Shown here: one piece after another, positions 51,369 to 61,051 of the stretch
Layout of the letters: each line of letters starts with the position of its first letter
How positions within the stretch are numbered: the stretch's first letter is position 1
DNA from: Chryseobacterium glaciei
GTDB taxonomy: Bacteria > Bacteroidota > Bacteroidia > Flavobacteriales > Weeksellaceae
Assembly (NCBI RefSeq): GCF_001648155.1
Contig: NZ_CP015199.1
Span: forward strand, 4,225,001-4,289,000
Length of the DNA: 64,000 bases
Reading direction: 5' to 3'
Made by a program: the position numbers and the translations under genes
The notes under the pieces: generated by a model
The model's database searches: none
What the model saw: the letters and a program-made list of their open reading frames with translations, nothing else
Told to the model about the DNA's origin: nothing

Positions 51369-53813
51369 TTGGCTGCATTTGAAAATACCGACGGATTTAA
51401 GGTCATTCAACAATGGATGGCTGATAAAGGCAATTCCCCTTTCAATTTTCAAATCGAAACTTGGCGAAAATTCGGAAATGGATATAGCGGAATGGTCATT
51501 GCTCCGACAGGTTTTGGGAAAACTTTTTCCGTTTTTTTAGCTCTAATTTCAGATTTTCTAACGCATCCTGAAAAGTATAAAAAAGGATTAAAAATGATCT
51601 GGGTAACTCCTCTTCGTTCACTGTCAAAAGATATTGCAAAAGCAATGCAGGAAGCGATTGATGAGATTGGGCTAGATTGGCTTGTAGGCGTTCGAAACGG
51701 TGATACAGATCCTAAAGTAAGACAGCAACAGGTGAAAAATATGCCCGATATTTTGGTGGTAACTCCCGAAAGTTTACATCTTCTTCTAGGACAGAAAAAT
51801 CACCTCCGATTCTTTACAAATCTCCAATGTTTTGTGGTGGATGAATGGCATGAATTACTAGGCTCAAAACGTGGAGTTATGGTTGAATTAGGTGTTTCTC
51901 AGTTGAGAAAATATGTTCCAAAAATGAAAATTTGGGGAATTACCGCAACCATAGGAAATTTAGATGAAGCGTTGGAAACTTTAATTCCTTATAACATTAA
52001 AAAGACTAAAATTACCGCCAAAGAACATAAAAAGATTGATATTATTCCTGTTTTTCCTGATGAAGTAGAAATTTTGCCGTGGGCGGGACATCTTGGACAT
52101 AAATTAGCGGATAAAGTGGTTCCGATTATTTTAGCTTCTAAATCAACGATTGTTTTTACCAATACCCGGAGCCAAAGTGAAATGTGGTATCAGTTGTTAT
52201 TGGAGGCTTATCCGGATTTTGCGGGTCAGATTGCGATTCATCACAGTTCGATCGATGCTCATTTAAGAATTTGGATTGAAGAAAATTTAAGTAATGGAAA
52301 ATTAAAAGCTGTCGTTTCCACATCATCTTTAGATTTAGGCATTGACTTTAAACCTGTTGATACCGTAATACAAATTGGCTCAGCAAAAGGGGTTGCAAGA
52401 TTCCTTCAACGAGCCGGGCGAAGCGGCCACTCCCCTTTTGAAACCTCAAAAATATATTGTGTACCTACTCATTCTTTAGAGTTGATCGAGGTTGCAGCAT
52501 TAAAAGAAGCTGTCAAACAAAAGGTTATTGAACCTCGCGATCCACAGGTATTGTGTTTTGATGTTTTGGTTCAGTTTTTAATGACTTTAGCGATTGGCGA
52601 TGGATTTTATCCTGAAGAAACCTATGAAAGGATTAAACAAATTTATACTTTCCAAGAAATTAGAGATGAAGAATGGAAAAGTATACTCGAGTTTCTAACG
52701 ATTGGCGGAAGTGCTTTAAAAAGCTATGAAGAATATCACAAAGTCGTTGTGATGGAAGATGGTTTATTTAAAGTAACTTCTCGAAAAATAGCCATGCTTC
52801 ACCGTATGAATATGGGTGCAATCGTAAGTGATGCGATGTTAAAAGTGAAATTTATTTCAGGTGGCTATATCGGAATGGTTGAGGAATATTTTATCTCAAG
52901 ATTAAAAAAAGAAGAAAAATTTATATTAGCTGGAAGAGTTTTGGAAATTGCGATTGTGAAAGACATGACAGTCTATGTTCGATTATCGAAAGGGAAAGCG
53001 ATGGCGCCAAGTTACTTAGGAGGAAGATTGCCTTTAAGCTCTAATTTAGGACACTTTTTAAGAGAAAAACTATCAGGCGCGCTAAATCCAAAAGCTTCTG
53101 AGAAAGAACTGAAATTTTTACATCCATTACTGGCAAAGCAGGAAGAACGTTCTCATATTCCGAAAGATGATGAATTTTTGGTTGAATTAATTAAAAACCG
53201 CGAAGGTTATCATTTATTTATGTATCCTTTTGAAGGCCGTTTGGTGCATGAAGTGATGGCGGCATTGATTGCTTACCGGATTTCAAAATTAGCTCCGATA
53301 TCCTTTTCAATGGCGATGAATGATTATGGTTTTGAGTTATTCAGCGATAAAGAAATTCCGTTAAATGAAGAAAATTTACAAAAAATATTAACCAGAGATA
53401 ATTTGATGGTTGATGTAATTTCAAGTATTAATTCGGCTGAAATGGCAAGAAGAAAATTCCGTGATATCGCCGTAATTTCTGGAATGGTAATCCAAAACTT
53501 TCCGGGACAACAGCGATCCAATAAGGCATTACAAAGTTCTGCAGGTTTAATTTTTAAAGTATTGGAAGATTATGATCCGAATCATTTCTTGGTAAGACAG
53601 GCTTATACGGAAGTTTTTAATATGCAATTGCAGGAACAAAGATTGGTTAAAGCCTTTAAACGAATAGAAAAATCAAAAATTATTTTGAAATTTGCCAATA
53701 CTTTTACCCCTTTAAGTTTTCCTATAAAAGTAGATAGTTTAAGACAAACTTTGTCGAGTGAAAGTTTAGATGCAAGGATTAAAAAATTGATTGAACAAGC
53801 GAAGAAAAAATGA
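51369..53813 (+). CDS. Ligase-associated DEXH-box DNA helicase (Lhr-like)
   Basis: 814 residues. No ATG precedes the family N-terminus, so I accept the TTG at 51369; the next Met (residue 17) lies just before the Q motif. NFQIETWRKF, APTGFGKTFSVFL (Walker A), ILVVTPESLHLLL, FVVDEWHELLGSKRG (DEWH motif II), WGITATIG (III) and FLQRAGRSGHS (VI) are all present. The C-terminal 400 residues carry the Lhr-type winged helix and DUF4008 region. It unwinds DNA with the ligase and nucleases of the cassette. Confidence 0.95.
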   Translation: MAAFENTDGFKVIQQWMADKGNSPFNFQIETWRKFGNGYSGMVIAPTGFGKTFSVFLALISDFLTHPEKYKKGLKMIWVTPLRSLSKDIAKAMQEAIDEIGLDWLVGVRNGDTDPKVRQQQVKNMPDILVVTPESLHLLLGQKNHLRFFTNLQCFVVDEWHELLGSKRGVMVELGVSQLRKYVPKMKIWGITATIGNLDEALETLIPYNIKKTKITAKEHKKIDIIPVFPDEVEILPWAGHLGHKLADKVVPIILASKSTIVFTNTRSQSEMWYQLLLEAYPDFAGQIAIHHSSIDAHLRIWIEENLSNGKLKAVVSTSSLDLGIDFKPVDTVIQIGSAKGVARFLQRAGRSGHSPFETSKIYCVPTHSLELIEVAALKEAVKQKVIEPRDPQVLCFDVLVQFLMTLAIGDGFYPEETYERIKQIYTFQEIRDEEWKSILEFLTIGGSALKSYEEYHKVVVMEDGLFKVTSRKIAMLHRMNMGAIVSDAMLKVKFISGGYIGMVEEYFISRLKKEEKFILAGRVLEIAIVKDMTVYVRLSKGKAMAPSYLGGRLPLSSNLGHFLREKLSGALNPKASEKELKFLHPLLAKQEERSHIPKDDEFLVELIKNREGYHLFMYPFEGRLVHEVMAALIAYRISKLAPISFSMAMNDYGFELFSDKEIPLNEENLQKILTRDNLMVDVISSINSAEMARRKFRDIAVISGMVIQNFPGQQRSNKALQSSAGLIFKVLEDYDPNHFLVRQAYTEVFNMQLQEQRLVKAFKRIEKSKIILKFANTFTPLSFPIKVDSLRQTLSSESLDARIKKLIEQAKKK

Positions 53814-53887
53814 AAAAGGGTTAATTGTCAATACCTCAAGAGTGAGTTTTGTGATGAAAAAATGCTTAATAAATTATGTTCATTTCT

Positions 53888-53920
53888 AAACCTAACAGGT
53901 TTTTAAAACCTGTTAGGTTT
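53888..53920. repeat. Perfect palindrome (AAACCTAACAGGTTTT type)
   Basis: Arms of 16 bp (53888-53903 and 53905-53920) around one base, perfectly complementary. Like the one at 49510-49546, it separates two genes of the repair cassette. It lies 69 bp before the chosen pdeM start. Confidence 0.8.
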
Positions 53921-53988
53921 GTATGGCAAATAAGCAAACACTCTGTTCCATTCAAAATTACAAGCGGTTTTTAACACGAGATAGACAA

Positions 53989-54633
53989 ATGAATTTAGCA
54001 ACAAAAAATACAACTATTCAAAACGAAATTTTCACTTTAACCAATCAGCGTGCGTTGTTTTGGAAAAAGGAAAAAGCCTTGATTTTATCCGATCTTCATA
54101 TTGGAAAAACTGCTCATTTCAGAAAAAACGGAATTGCCTTAGCAAATCATATCATGAAAAATGATTTAGAGCGATTATCAATTTTAATAGAATATTTTAA
54201 ACCTGAAAAATTCATTGTTGTTGGAGATCTTCTGCATGCCGGAGATAATTCTGATGTTGACGAATTTTGTACTTGGAAAAATCAATATTCAAATATAAAA
54301 TTCTATCTCGTTGAAGGAAATCACGACCGAATCTCCAAAACTTTAGTCCAAAAATTATGTCTTGATTTTAGAGCCAATCAATTAAAAATTAATGATTTTG
54401 TTTTTGTACATGATTTTGATAAATCAATCGAAGATTTTCAGATTACAGGACATATTCATCCAGGAATTGTGCTTAATTCTGCTGTAAAAAAAATACGACT
54501 TCCCTGCTTTGTACAGACGGAAAATCAGTTATTGCTTCCTGCTTTCAGTGAGTTTACAGGTTTGGATACAAAAAATCTTCCGAAAGGTGGAAGATTCTAT
54601 GTTTTTACGGATTCTGAAATTCATGAAATTTAG
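53989..54633 (+). CDS. pdeM: Ligase-associated DNA damage response endonuclease PdeM
   Basis: I start at the ATG at 53989 (MNLATKNTTIQNEIF); the frame extends 22 codons upstream towards the palindrome at 53888 without family likeness. About 214 residues of calcineurin-type phosphoesterase: ILSDLHIGKTAHF, VVGDLLHAGDNSD, LVEGNHDR, FVHDF and ITGHIHPG hold the metal-binding D, H, N residues. Family members are endonucleases found beside the ATP-dependent ligase and Lhr-type helicase. Last gene of the cassette; convergent with a GNAT gene. Confidence 0.93.
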   Translation: MNLATKNTTIQNEIFTLTNQRALFWKKEKALILSDLHIGKTAHFRKNGIALANHIMKNDLERLSILIEYFKPEKFIVVGDLLHAGDNSDVDEFCTWKNQYSNIKFYLVEGNHDRISKTLVQKLCLDFRANQLKINDFVFVHDFDKSIEDFQITGHIHPGIVLNSAVKKIRLPCFVQTENQLLLPAFSEFTGLDTKNLPKGGRFYVFTDSEIHEI

Positions 54634-54634
54634 A

Positions 54635-55165
54635 TTATTCCAGCATTTTTTTCATCATTAAATCGGTCTGTTCGTCATCTCCCAACCTGAAAATATGTTT
54701 ATCGAATTCAACAAAACCATTTTTTTTGTAGAAATTTACAGCTCTTAGATTTTCTTCCCAAACACCTAACCACAGATAGTTTTTTTTCTGTTGTTGAGCG
54801 GTTTCCAAAGCTTGGTCATATAATAGCTGACCTACTTTTTTACCATGATAACTTTTTTTAACATAAATACGCTCAATCTCCAGAGAGGTTTCATCCTGTA
54901 ATTCGGTTTGAGCTTTACCCGAATTCAGTTTTAAATATCCTACCGCATCATCTTCTTCCCAAGCGATAAAGAAAAATGAATCAGGATTGTTCAGTTCAGC
55001 TTTAATTTTTTCAGTGTTAAAGCTTTCTTCAAGATATGTTTTCATAGCTTCTTCTGAATTACTTTCTGCAAAGGTTTCAGAAAACGTTTGGATTCCTAGG
55101 TTTTGTAATGTTTCAAGGTCTTCAAGAGAAGCTTTATTAATGATAATTGATGCCATTCTATTCAT
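54635..55165 (-). CDS. GNAT-family N-acetyltransferase
   Basis: 176 residues; the ATG three codons in (MASIIINKASLEDLE) is a good alternative start. GNAT features: IIINKASLEDLETLQNLG, FFIAWEEDDAVGYLKLN, then IERIYVKKSYHGKKVGQLLY (acetyl-CoA pyrophosphate loop) and AVNFYKKNGFVEF. It transfers acetyl from acetyl-CoA to an amine, in the cytosol. Its start directly follows the stop of the S41 protease gene, so the two are co-transcribed. Confidence 0.93.
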   Translation of the reverse strand: MNRMASIIINKASLEDLETLQNLGIQTFSETFAESNSEEAMKTYLEESFNTEKIKAELNNPDSFFFIAWEEDDAVGYLKLNSGKAQTELQDETSLEIERIYVKKSYHGKKVGQLLYDQALETAQQQKKNYLWLGVWEENLRAVNFYKKNGFVEFDKHIFRLGDDEQTDLMMKKMLE

Positions 55166-56176
55166 TTATTCCTCTAATTTATTAATAAGATTTTTTATTT
55201 CGGGTATACTTAATTCTGTTTTTGTATCTGTTTTTAAAATATTTTTAAGGGCTTTTGCATGAGCGATTTTCAAGGCATTCTCCACTTTCGTTTCATGATC
55301 AGGGTTAACGCCAATATGTTCCCAGTTGGTATGACTTACCGATGATGTAACTTTACCTGCCGGAACCAGCAATAAGTATTGATCTTGAATAATGAAATCT
55401 TTCACAGGATTGGCAGCACCACCTGTTTTCTCTCCAATTATTTCGGCTAATTTATATTCTTTTAAAAAATAAGCAAGTGCTTCTCCCGCAGAAAATGTTT
55501 TGTTGCTGGTTAAAATATAGACTTTTTTATTCAGATATTTCTCTCCCGAAACCTTTGATAATGTACTGTTAAGATCGGCTTTATTGTTGTATCTGGAATA
55601 GGTCGTATACAAATCGGTCTTATTATTAAAAAAATAGCTACAGAACAATAGAAGCATACCATTATCCCCGCCTCCATTTTCTCTGAGATCAATAATCAGA
55701 GAATTGGTATTGGCCACAAAATTCATGGCAGATTCTAATGTTTTTGTACTGGATTTTGGTTCTGCAAAACCTTTGAAATTGATATATCCAATATTTCCTT
55801 CTAGTCTTTTAACATTTTCAAATCCGAAATTTTCGAGACTGTTATGAAAGTTATTTAATTTCTCCATTTCCTTTTCATTTCCTTGTTTTTTTGGAGTATA
55901 ATTTTCGAGGTATTTAACAAAGAAATGTTTGTCTTTAATAACGGTTCTCAACCTTTCAGTAAGTAATGCTGCGAACTCTTTTTTGCTTAAATTACTAAAA
56001 GATCCTTTTTGAGATTCACTTTTAAATAAAGAATCTACTTTTTTATAGGCATCTTTATCGATATAATATTGCTTCACTTTTTCTGTAATATCAGAAAGTA
56101 CGGCTGTATTATTGTCTTTCTGCGCGTAATAGAGCAAAGAATGGCAAAGGAAAATTCCGACGAGTAATTTTTTCAT
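55166..56176 (-). CDS. Secreted S41-family peptidase (C-terminal processing protease type)
   Basis: 336 residues with a signal peptide (LLVGIFLCHSLLYYAQ). An N-terminal helical domain is followed by the S41 core: NIGYINFKGFAEP, SLIIDLRENGGGDNGMLLLF, VYILTSNKTFSAGEALAYFL with the nucleophile Ser, and AEIIGEKTGGAANPV with the catalytic Lys region. No PDZ domain is evident. It should act on peptides or protein C-termini in the periplasm. The gene downstream is translationally adjacent. Confidence 0.93.
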   Translation of the reverse strand: MKKLLVGIFLCHSLLYYAQKDNNTAVLSDITEKVKQYYIDKDAYKKVDSLFKSESQKGSFSNLSKKEFAALLTERLRTVIKDKHFFVKYLENYTPKKQGNEKEMEKLNNFHNSLENFGFENVKRLEGNIGYINFKGFAEPKSSTKTLESAMNFVANTNSLIIDLRENGGGDNGMLLLFCSYFFNNKTDLYTTYSRYNNKADLNSTLSKVSGEKYLNKKVYILTSNKTFSAGEALAYFLKEYKLAEIIGEKTGGAANPVKDFIIQDQYLLLVPAGKVTSSVSHTNWEHIGVNPDHETKVENALKIAHAKALKNILKTDTKTELSIPEIKNLINKLEE

Positions 56177-56244
56177 AGAAAAAGAATGTAATGTTTCAAC
56201 AAAGGTATTTCAATGAATAAAACATAAATTGTAAAAATGGAAAC

Positions 56245-57039
56245 TCAAATAAACAGCCAAATATTATTCTGCTCGGTATCTACATTTTCAAAAAACTTTT
56301 TGGGGCTTATTTTGGTGAGTTCCTTGAAATCTTTGATAAGATGTGATTGGTCATAAAAAAGGTTTTCATAGGAAAGCTCGGTAAGGTTTTTTACTTTTCT
56401 ATTGGTTATCAAAGCTTTTCTGAATCTCTGGATTTTTCTGTATTCAGAAGCGGGTTTACCTAAATATCTTTTAGAAATTTTATTTACATATTGTCTGGTG
56501 ATCTTATTTTTGGTGGCAATTTCTTCGATACTCAGTTCAGAATCTAAATCAGAAGTTATAGTAGAAGCCAATAGTAAATCTTTAAGCTTAAATTTTAAAA
56601 GCCAATAATCCTCCAGTAATTGTATCTGCATTTTTCTGTCGGATTCTTTTAAGATTTGATCCATTATTTCTTTAAAATCTGAATCTTGAATTTTGTCCTT
56701 TAAATCTATACTCTGATCTGCTTCAAAAAAGTGATACATTCCTAACGGTTTAAAGTAAACGGTAACTTCATTAATCGTCTGTTGATAATGGATTGCCGTT
56801 GGGACAGAACATTGAGAAACAAAATCAATGATTAGATTGTCTGTTGAAGACTCATGAATTTTCAGCCATCCTTTTTCCTGAACAATAGATGCATTCTGAC
56901 AAGCGGATAAAATAAAATAGTTGTCCGGAAATGTAAGGTATTTGATAGGCTTCTGAGATTCATCTTTGGACATGAAATAATATCCTTCAATATATTTTTT
57001 AAGAATAGGATGAGTAGGCTGATAGAAGTTGACTTTCAT
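56245..57039 (-). CDS. AraC-family transcriptional regulator
   Basis: 264 residues. The N-terminal DUF6597-like region (HPILKKYIEGYYFMSKDESQ, VTVYFKPLGMYHFFEA) precedes two helix-turn-helix motifs (SIEEIATKNKITRQYVNKIS and NLTELSYENLFYDQSHLIKD). FKELTKISPKKFFENV closes it. Most similar in layout to Bacteroidota regulators of stress or efflux genes. No obvious target gene beside it apart from the S41 unit 69 bp downstream on the same strand. Confidence 0.88.
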   Translation of the reverse strand: MKVNFYQPTHPILKKYIEGYYFMSKDESQKPIKYLTFPDNYFILSACQNASIVQEKGWLKIHESSTDNLIIDFVSQCSVPTAIHYQQTINEVTVYFKPLGMYHFFEADQSIDLKDKIQDSDFKEIMDQILKESDRKMQIQLLEDYWLLKFKLKDLLLASTITSDLDSELSIEEIATKNKITRQYVNKISKRYLGKPASEYRKIQRFRKALITNRKVKNLTELSYENLFYDQSHLIKDFKELTKISPKKFFENVDTEQNNIWLFI

Positions 57040-57228
57040 AAAATTGAGCAGAAACGTAAAAATACAAATAGAAAATAGTATTATCTCAAATTTTATAATG
57101 AATTAAGTTTTTTTCTAATGAAAAATATTTTTCTTTTAAAATTAATATTGATAGTATTTTATTTTCAATATTGTATTGATAAGTTGGTATATTTGGAAGC
57201 AACTGTTAATAAAACAGTATGATAGACT

Positions 57229-58233
57229 ATGAAACCTATATATTTATTCCTAACGCTATTTTTTAGCAGTCCCGTATTTTCGCAAACGGATTTATTTAAA
57301 CATTATATACTTAATGATTCTAAACTCAAATCATTCCAAATTCATTTAATAACTTCCGACAGCACGGCTGTAAAACCATTACTTGTCTATTTGGACGGAT
57401 CAGGAAATTTCCCAATTTATTATCAGACAAAATCGGGTAAATATTCTACCTCTATTGCTATGGATCTGAAGAAATATTCAAAGGATTATCATATTGTTTT
57501 GATCAGTAAACCTGACGTTCCGTTTAAAGATTCACTTCAGACAAGTGCTTCGGGAAGACGTTTTTATCCAACGAGCGGAAAGTATACTTCATTATACAGC
57601 TTAGATTGGAGAGCAGAAACCGCTTCTAAAGCCATCAACTTTTTAGTAAAAAAGATTCCTGTTAACAAGAAAAAAATCATAGTAATAGGATATTCTGAAG
57701 GTTCACAGGTTGCCCCAAAAGTGGCGGTGCTTAATAAAAAAGTAACAGATGTTGTTTGTATTGTAGGAAATGCTTTAAGTCAGTTTTTTGATTTTATTAT
57801 TGAAACCAGATTAGATGTTGTAAAAAACAAAATTTCGGCAGATGAAGGGCAAAAAATTGTCGATTCTCTTTACAGTGACTACGAAAAAATATATGCAGAT
57901 CCTTTATCTACAAAAAAGACTTGGTACGGAGAAACGTATTTGAAATGGAGCAGCTTTACAAAAACAACTCCACTGGAAAATATGCTGAAACTTAAAATTC
58001 CTATTTTATATATTGCTGGGGGAAAAGATAATAATCAAACCATTATAGGGATGGATTATGCAAAACTGGAATTTTTACGACAGGGTAAAAAGAATCTAAC
58101 CTATAAAGTGTATCCGAACAGCAACCATTATTTTCAGGATGAAGAGATTAAAGATGGAAAGACAGTTACCGTGGACAGAATCGATGAAGTTCATCAGTTT
58201 GCAATTGATTGGGTGAATAAGAATTCAAAATAA
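57229..58233 (+). CDS. Secreted alpha/beta hydrolase
   Basis: 334 residues with a signal peptide (LFLTLFFSSPVFSQ). LLVYLDGSGNFPIYYQ is the first strand and oxyanion turn; IIVIGYSEGSQVAPKVAV carries the GYSEGS nucleophile elbow; ILYIAGGKDNNQ and VYPNSNHYFQDEE are the acid and His regions. A periplasmic esterase, acylhydrolase or peptidase is likely; the substrate is unknown. TATATTTG about 40 bp upstream (57188-57195) is a good -7 box. Confidence 0.88.
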   Translation: MKPIYLFLTLFFSSPVFSQTDLFKHYILNDSKLKSFQIHLITSDSTAVKPLLVYLDGSGNFPIYYQTKSGKYSTSIAMDLKKYSKDYHIVLISKPDVPFKDSLQTSASGRRFYPTSGKYTSLYSLDWRAETASKAINFLVKKIPVNKKKIIVIGYSEGSQVAPKVAVLNKKVTDVVCIVGNALSQFFDFIIETRLDVVKNKISADEGQKIVDSLYSDYEKIYADPLSTKKTWYGETYLKWSSFTKTTPLENMLKLKIPILYIAGGKDNNQTIIGMDYAKLEFLRQGKKNLTYKVYPNSNHYFQDEEIKDGKTVTVDRIDEVHQFAIDWVNKNSK

Positions 58234-58255
58234 TGGAGATGTAGAAATAATTAAA

Positions 58256-58420
58256 AATTTAACCACAAAAGTTACAAAAGCTATTATTGAACTATTTAAA
58301 ATTTAAGCTTGCAAAAGAATAAAAATCAAAGATTTTTTAAGCTTATGTGTTCTTGTTTGCAGTTCATGAAGAACTTAAATAAATAATGCGTAATTCTTTT
58401 GACACTTTTGTGGTTAAAAT
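58256..58420. repeat. AACCACAAAAG fold-back element
   Basis: Terminal inverted repeats of about 25 bp at 58256-58280 and 58396-58420, about 21 of 25 matching, outer words TTTAACCACAAAAG and CTTTTGTGGTTAAA. Interior AT-rich with no gene. Lies in the convergent gap between the hydrolase and nucleosidase genes. Confidence 0.75.
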
Positions 58421-58471
58421 AAAAAATTTAATAGTTTATTGCTGTATTAATTATACAAACTAATTTTTACC

Positions 58472-59053
58472 TTATGAAAATAATATCTTCTTAAAAGCCT
58501 CAGAAGCCAAATGAACCTGTACCGCCCAATCGTCTGCTGCATCACTTCCGGCATCATCTGAGATATATTTTAAACATAGAAACGGAATGTTCTCTTTCAT
58601 TGCAATCAATGCTAATGGATAGGCTTCCATATCTACAATATTATAATCGGTTTCAGAATGATTCATTTCAAAGCTGTCGCCGCTTCCGCAAACGCCCTCT
58701 TTTAGCTCTTCCTTTTTTAAGCCATATTCCAACACAGGCGGAATTCCGGACAAAGGCGTTTCGTACAAACTGAATCCAAGACCTCTTACATCCATATCTC
58801 GCTGGATAAATTTTGTACAGCAAATAACTTCACCTTTATTAAAACTTTTACTTCCTGCCGAACCTAAATTTATAATGAGTTTGGGTTTTCTGAGATGAAT
58901 TTCTTTGGTTAATTCCATGGCTGCATTTACTTTGCCGATTCCTGTAACCAATTTATTTTTATCGTTAAAATCTTCCCCGGCTTCTGAATCTAAAGCAAAA
59001 ACAAAAAGCGTATCGGAAACAGGATAATGAAGTTCGTCGTTTATTTTTATCAT
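58472..59053 (-). CDS. Nucleosidase of the PNP/UDP superfamily (MTA/SAH nucleosidase-like)
   Basis: 193 residues. TLFVFALDSEAGED, LVTGIGKVNAAMEL, LIINLGSAGSKSFNKGEVIC, FEMNHSETDYNIVDMEAYPL and YISDDAGSDAADDW are the motifs of MtnN and futalosine hydrolase: GxGKVNA, NxGSAG, VDMEA and the D near SDDAG. The short length and weak substrate loop leave the exact substrate open. Cytosolic. It lies 12 bp after the DsbA-family gene. Confidence 0.88.
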   Translation of the reverse strand: MIKINDELHYPVSDTLFVFALDSEAGEDFNDKNKLVTGIGKVNAAMELTKEIHLRKPKLIINLGSAGSKSFNKGEVICCTKFIQRDMDVRGLGFSLYETPLSGIPPVLEYGLKKEELKEGVCGSGDSFEMNHSETDYNIVDMEAYPLALIAMKENIPFLCLKYISDDAGSDAADDWAVQVHLASEAFKKILFS

Positions 59054-59065
59054 GAAATAGGGATA

Positions 59066-59764
59066 TTAAATGCTGCAACTATCGGTATCACAAGAAGCTC
59101 CACCATTAGAAATATCTTTAAAAGGAACTACAGTTTCTTTATAAGTCTGTTGAAGTGCTTCCGCAAAAGCTTCTACAGGTTGTGCACCTGAAACGGCATA
59201 TTTTCCATTCAGAATAAAAAATGGAACACCACTAATGCCATTATTTTTTGCGTCTGTAATATCTTGATTTACTTCGTTATCAAACTGATTAGAACTTAAA
59301 ACCTGTTGTGCTTCCTCCTGATCAATTCCTAATTTTCCAGCAATAGAAACCAGTACTTCAAGATCTCCAACATTTTTACCTTCCAGAAAGTGTACTTCAA
59401 ATAAAGCTTCTTCTGCTTCAGAAGCTTTGTTGTATTTTTTAGCTAAATGAATCAATTTATGGGATGAAAACGTATTGGTAATTAATGCTTTTTCAAAATT
59501 AAAATCAATTCCCGACATAGCTCCCATTTGTGCCACCTGACCAATCATTTGCTGAGCCTGAGCATCAGGAAATCCTTTCTTTTCTTTGAAATATTCAGTC
59601 GTAGTTTTTGTTTCCGAAGGATCTAAAGTCGGATCCAACTGAAAGCTCTTCCACTCTACTTCTACTTCATCTTTGAATGGCAATTTTTCAAGCGCCTGTT
59701 CAAAATTATGTTTTCCTATATAGCAAAACGGACACATTACATCCGACCAGATTTCTACTTTCAT
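59066..59764 (-). CDS. DsbA-family oxidoreductase (FrnE-like)
   Basis: 232 residues. Thioredoxin fold: VEIWSDVMCPFCYIGKHNFE with the CPFC active site, a helical insert rich in QAQQMIGQVAQMGAMSG, and the cis-Pro loop NGISGVPFFILNGKYAVSGA. The last residues, CDTDSCSI, add two Cys. No signal peptide, so cytosolic, as for FrnE and 2-hydroxychromene isomerase relatives. Likely a disulfide or glutathione-linked oxidoreductase. Same-strand with the nucleosidase. Confidence 0.92.
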   Translation of the reverse strand: MKVEIWSDVMCPFCYIGKHNFEQALEKLPFKDEVEVEWKSFQLDPTLDPSETKTTTEYFKEKKGFPDAQAQQMIGQVAQMGAMSGIDFNFEKALITNTFSSHKLIHLAKKYNKASEAEEALFEVHFLEGKNVGDLEVLVSIAGKLGIDQEEAQQVLSSNQFDNEVNQDITDAKNNGISGVPFFILNGKYAVSGAQPVEAFAEALQQTYKETVVPFKDISNGGASCDTDSCSI

Positions 59765-59871
59765 TTTTTCTTATTTTAATACTTTAATGAATCTTCTGTA
59801 AAGATTTCTTCAATTATTTTAAGTCAATCAAAGTTAATATATCTGGCTATTTCGACCAAATATATTACGGT

Positions 59872-61038
59872 TTATTCCCCGCATAGTACCACAGTTTTTT
59901 CTCTGCGTTCCAACAGGCTTCTCACTCCTATCATGATGAATGCCAAAATCCCGAAAACAAGTCCGATCCAAGGATTAAATTCTACCCCTTTTGTGATGAT
60001 CATCCATCCGCCTACGGTTGTTCCAAGTGTTACGCCTAAATTACCGAATGAGGTTGCCAAACTATTGGCAAATTCCAATGATTGGGGTACTGATGAGATC
60101 ATATAAGTAGAAGCGTTAAGGAAGCTTGGAGAATAAAGAAAGCCCCAAATACCAATAACCACAATGGTCGCCAGTAAATTTCCATCTGAAAAGTATAATA
60201 AAACAGGGACTAAAATAGTTCCGGAAAGGAAAAAAGCGGTAGTTCCGGCGATATTTTTATTCAGCATTTTTCCAGAGATCCAATTGGCGAAAACTCCGAT
60301 GATCCCGAATAGAAAAAGCATATAACTGATCATTGTGCTGTCCATTCCTTTTGCTTTGTTCAGATAATCAGCAAAATAACTGTAGGTGGAAAACCAAGCC
60401 GTAATCATGAAAAAGTTCATCAACGTACTGATGATAAACGTGGGTTGTGTTAATATTTTCAATTGGCTTCCATAGGATTTTTTCTCTTTTACAGGCATTG
60501 GAGGCAGTAAAAAATAAATTCCTGCCAAAGCAATAACACTCACAACAGACTGAACGATAAAAGAAGATTCCCAAGACCAAACACTGGATAACCATGTCGC
60601 AAAAGGAACCGTAGTTACCATAGCCAGTGCAACACCGCTGAATACAATCCCCATCAATTCATTGCTGTGTTTTTTATCGGCATTAGAGACTGCAACCGAT
60701 AAAGCACTGGCAATGTAAACAGGCTGTAAAAATGCAGGCAATATTCTCACCAACATCAACAACCAAAAAGGTGGCGAAAATGAGGAAACAACTCCCGTGA
60801 TCAGAAACATAAATATGGCAGCAAACATCACTTTTTTACGGTCAAACCCTGACATTAGTAACGTCATAAAAGGTCCTGTAAGGGCAATAATCAACGCAAA
60901 AGCACTTAATAAATACCCAGCCTTATCGATACTGATTTGATAATGCTCTGCTATTTGTGGTAAAATACCAATAACTCCGAATTCTGTTGTGATAACGGCC
61001 AGAAAGCCCAAACATCCTATATATGCGAATTTTTTCAT
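59872..61038 (-). CDS. MFS transporter, DHA1 type (AraJ/YdhP-like)
   Basis: 388 residues with 12 helices. TEFGVIGILPQIAEHYQISI, KAGYLLSAFALIIALTGPFM and MSGFDRKKVMFAAIFMFLIT (motif A) match the AraJ/YdhP exporters. FANSLATSFGNLGVTLGTTV in the second half also fits. It should be a proton-coupled efflux pump in the inner membrane. It lies 13 bp after the HSL-type hydrolase and is probably co-transcribed, under the divergent HxlR regulator. Confidence 0.92.
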   Translation of the reverse strand: MKKFAYIGCLGFLAVITTEFGVIGILPQIAEHYQISIDKAGYLLSAFALIIALTGPFMTLLMSGFDRKKVMFAAIFMFLITGVVSSFSPPFWLLMLVRILPAFLQPVYIASALSVAVSNADKKHSNELMGIVFSGVALAMVTTVPFATWLSSVWSWESSFIVQSVVSVIALAGIYFLLPPMPVKEKKSYGSQLKILTQPTFIISTLMNFFMITAWFSTYSYFADYLNKAKGMDSTMISYMLFLFGIIGVFANWISGKMLNKNIAGTTAFFLSGTILVPVLLYFSDGNLLATIVVIGIWGFLYSPSFLNASTYMISSVPQSLEFANSLATSFGNLGVTLGTTVGGWMIITKGVEFNPWIGLVFGILAFIMIGVRSLLERREKTVVLCGE

Positions 61039-61051
61039 TTTTTAAAGTCTA

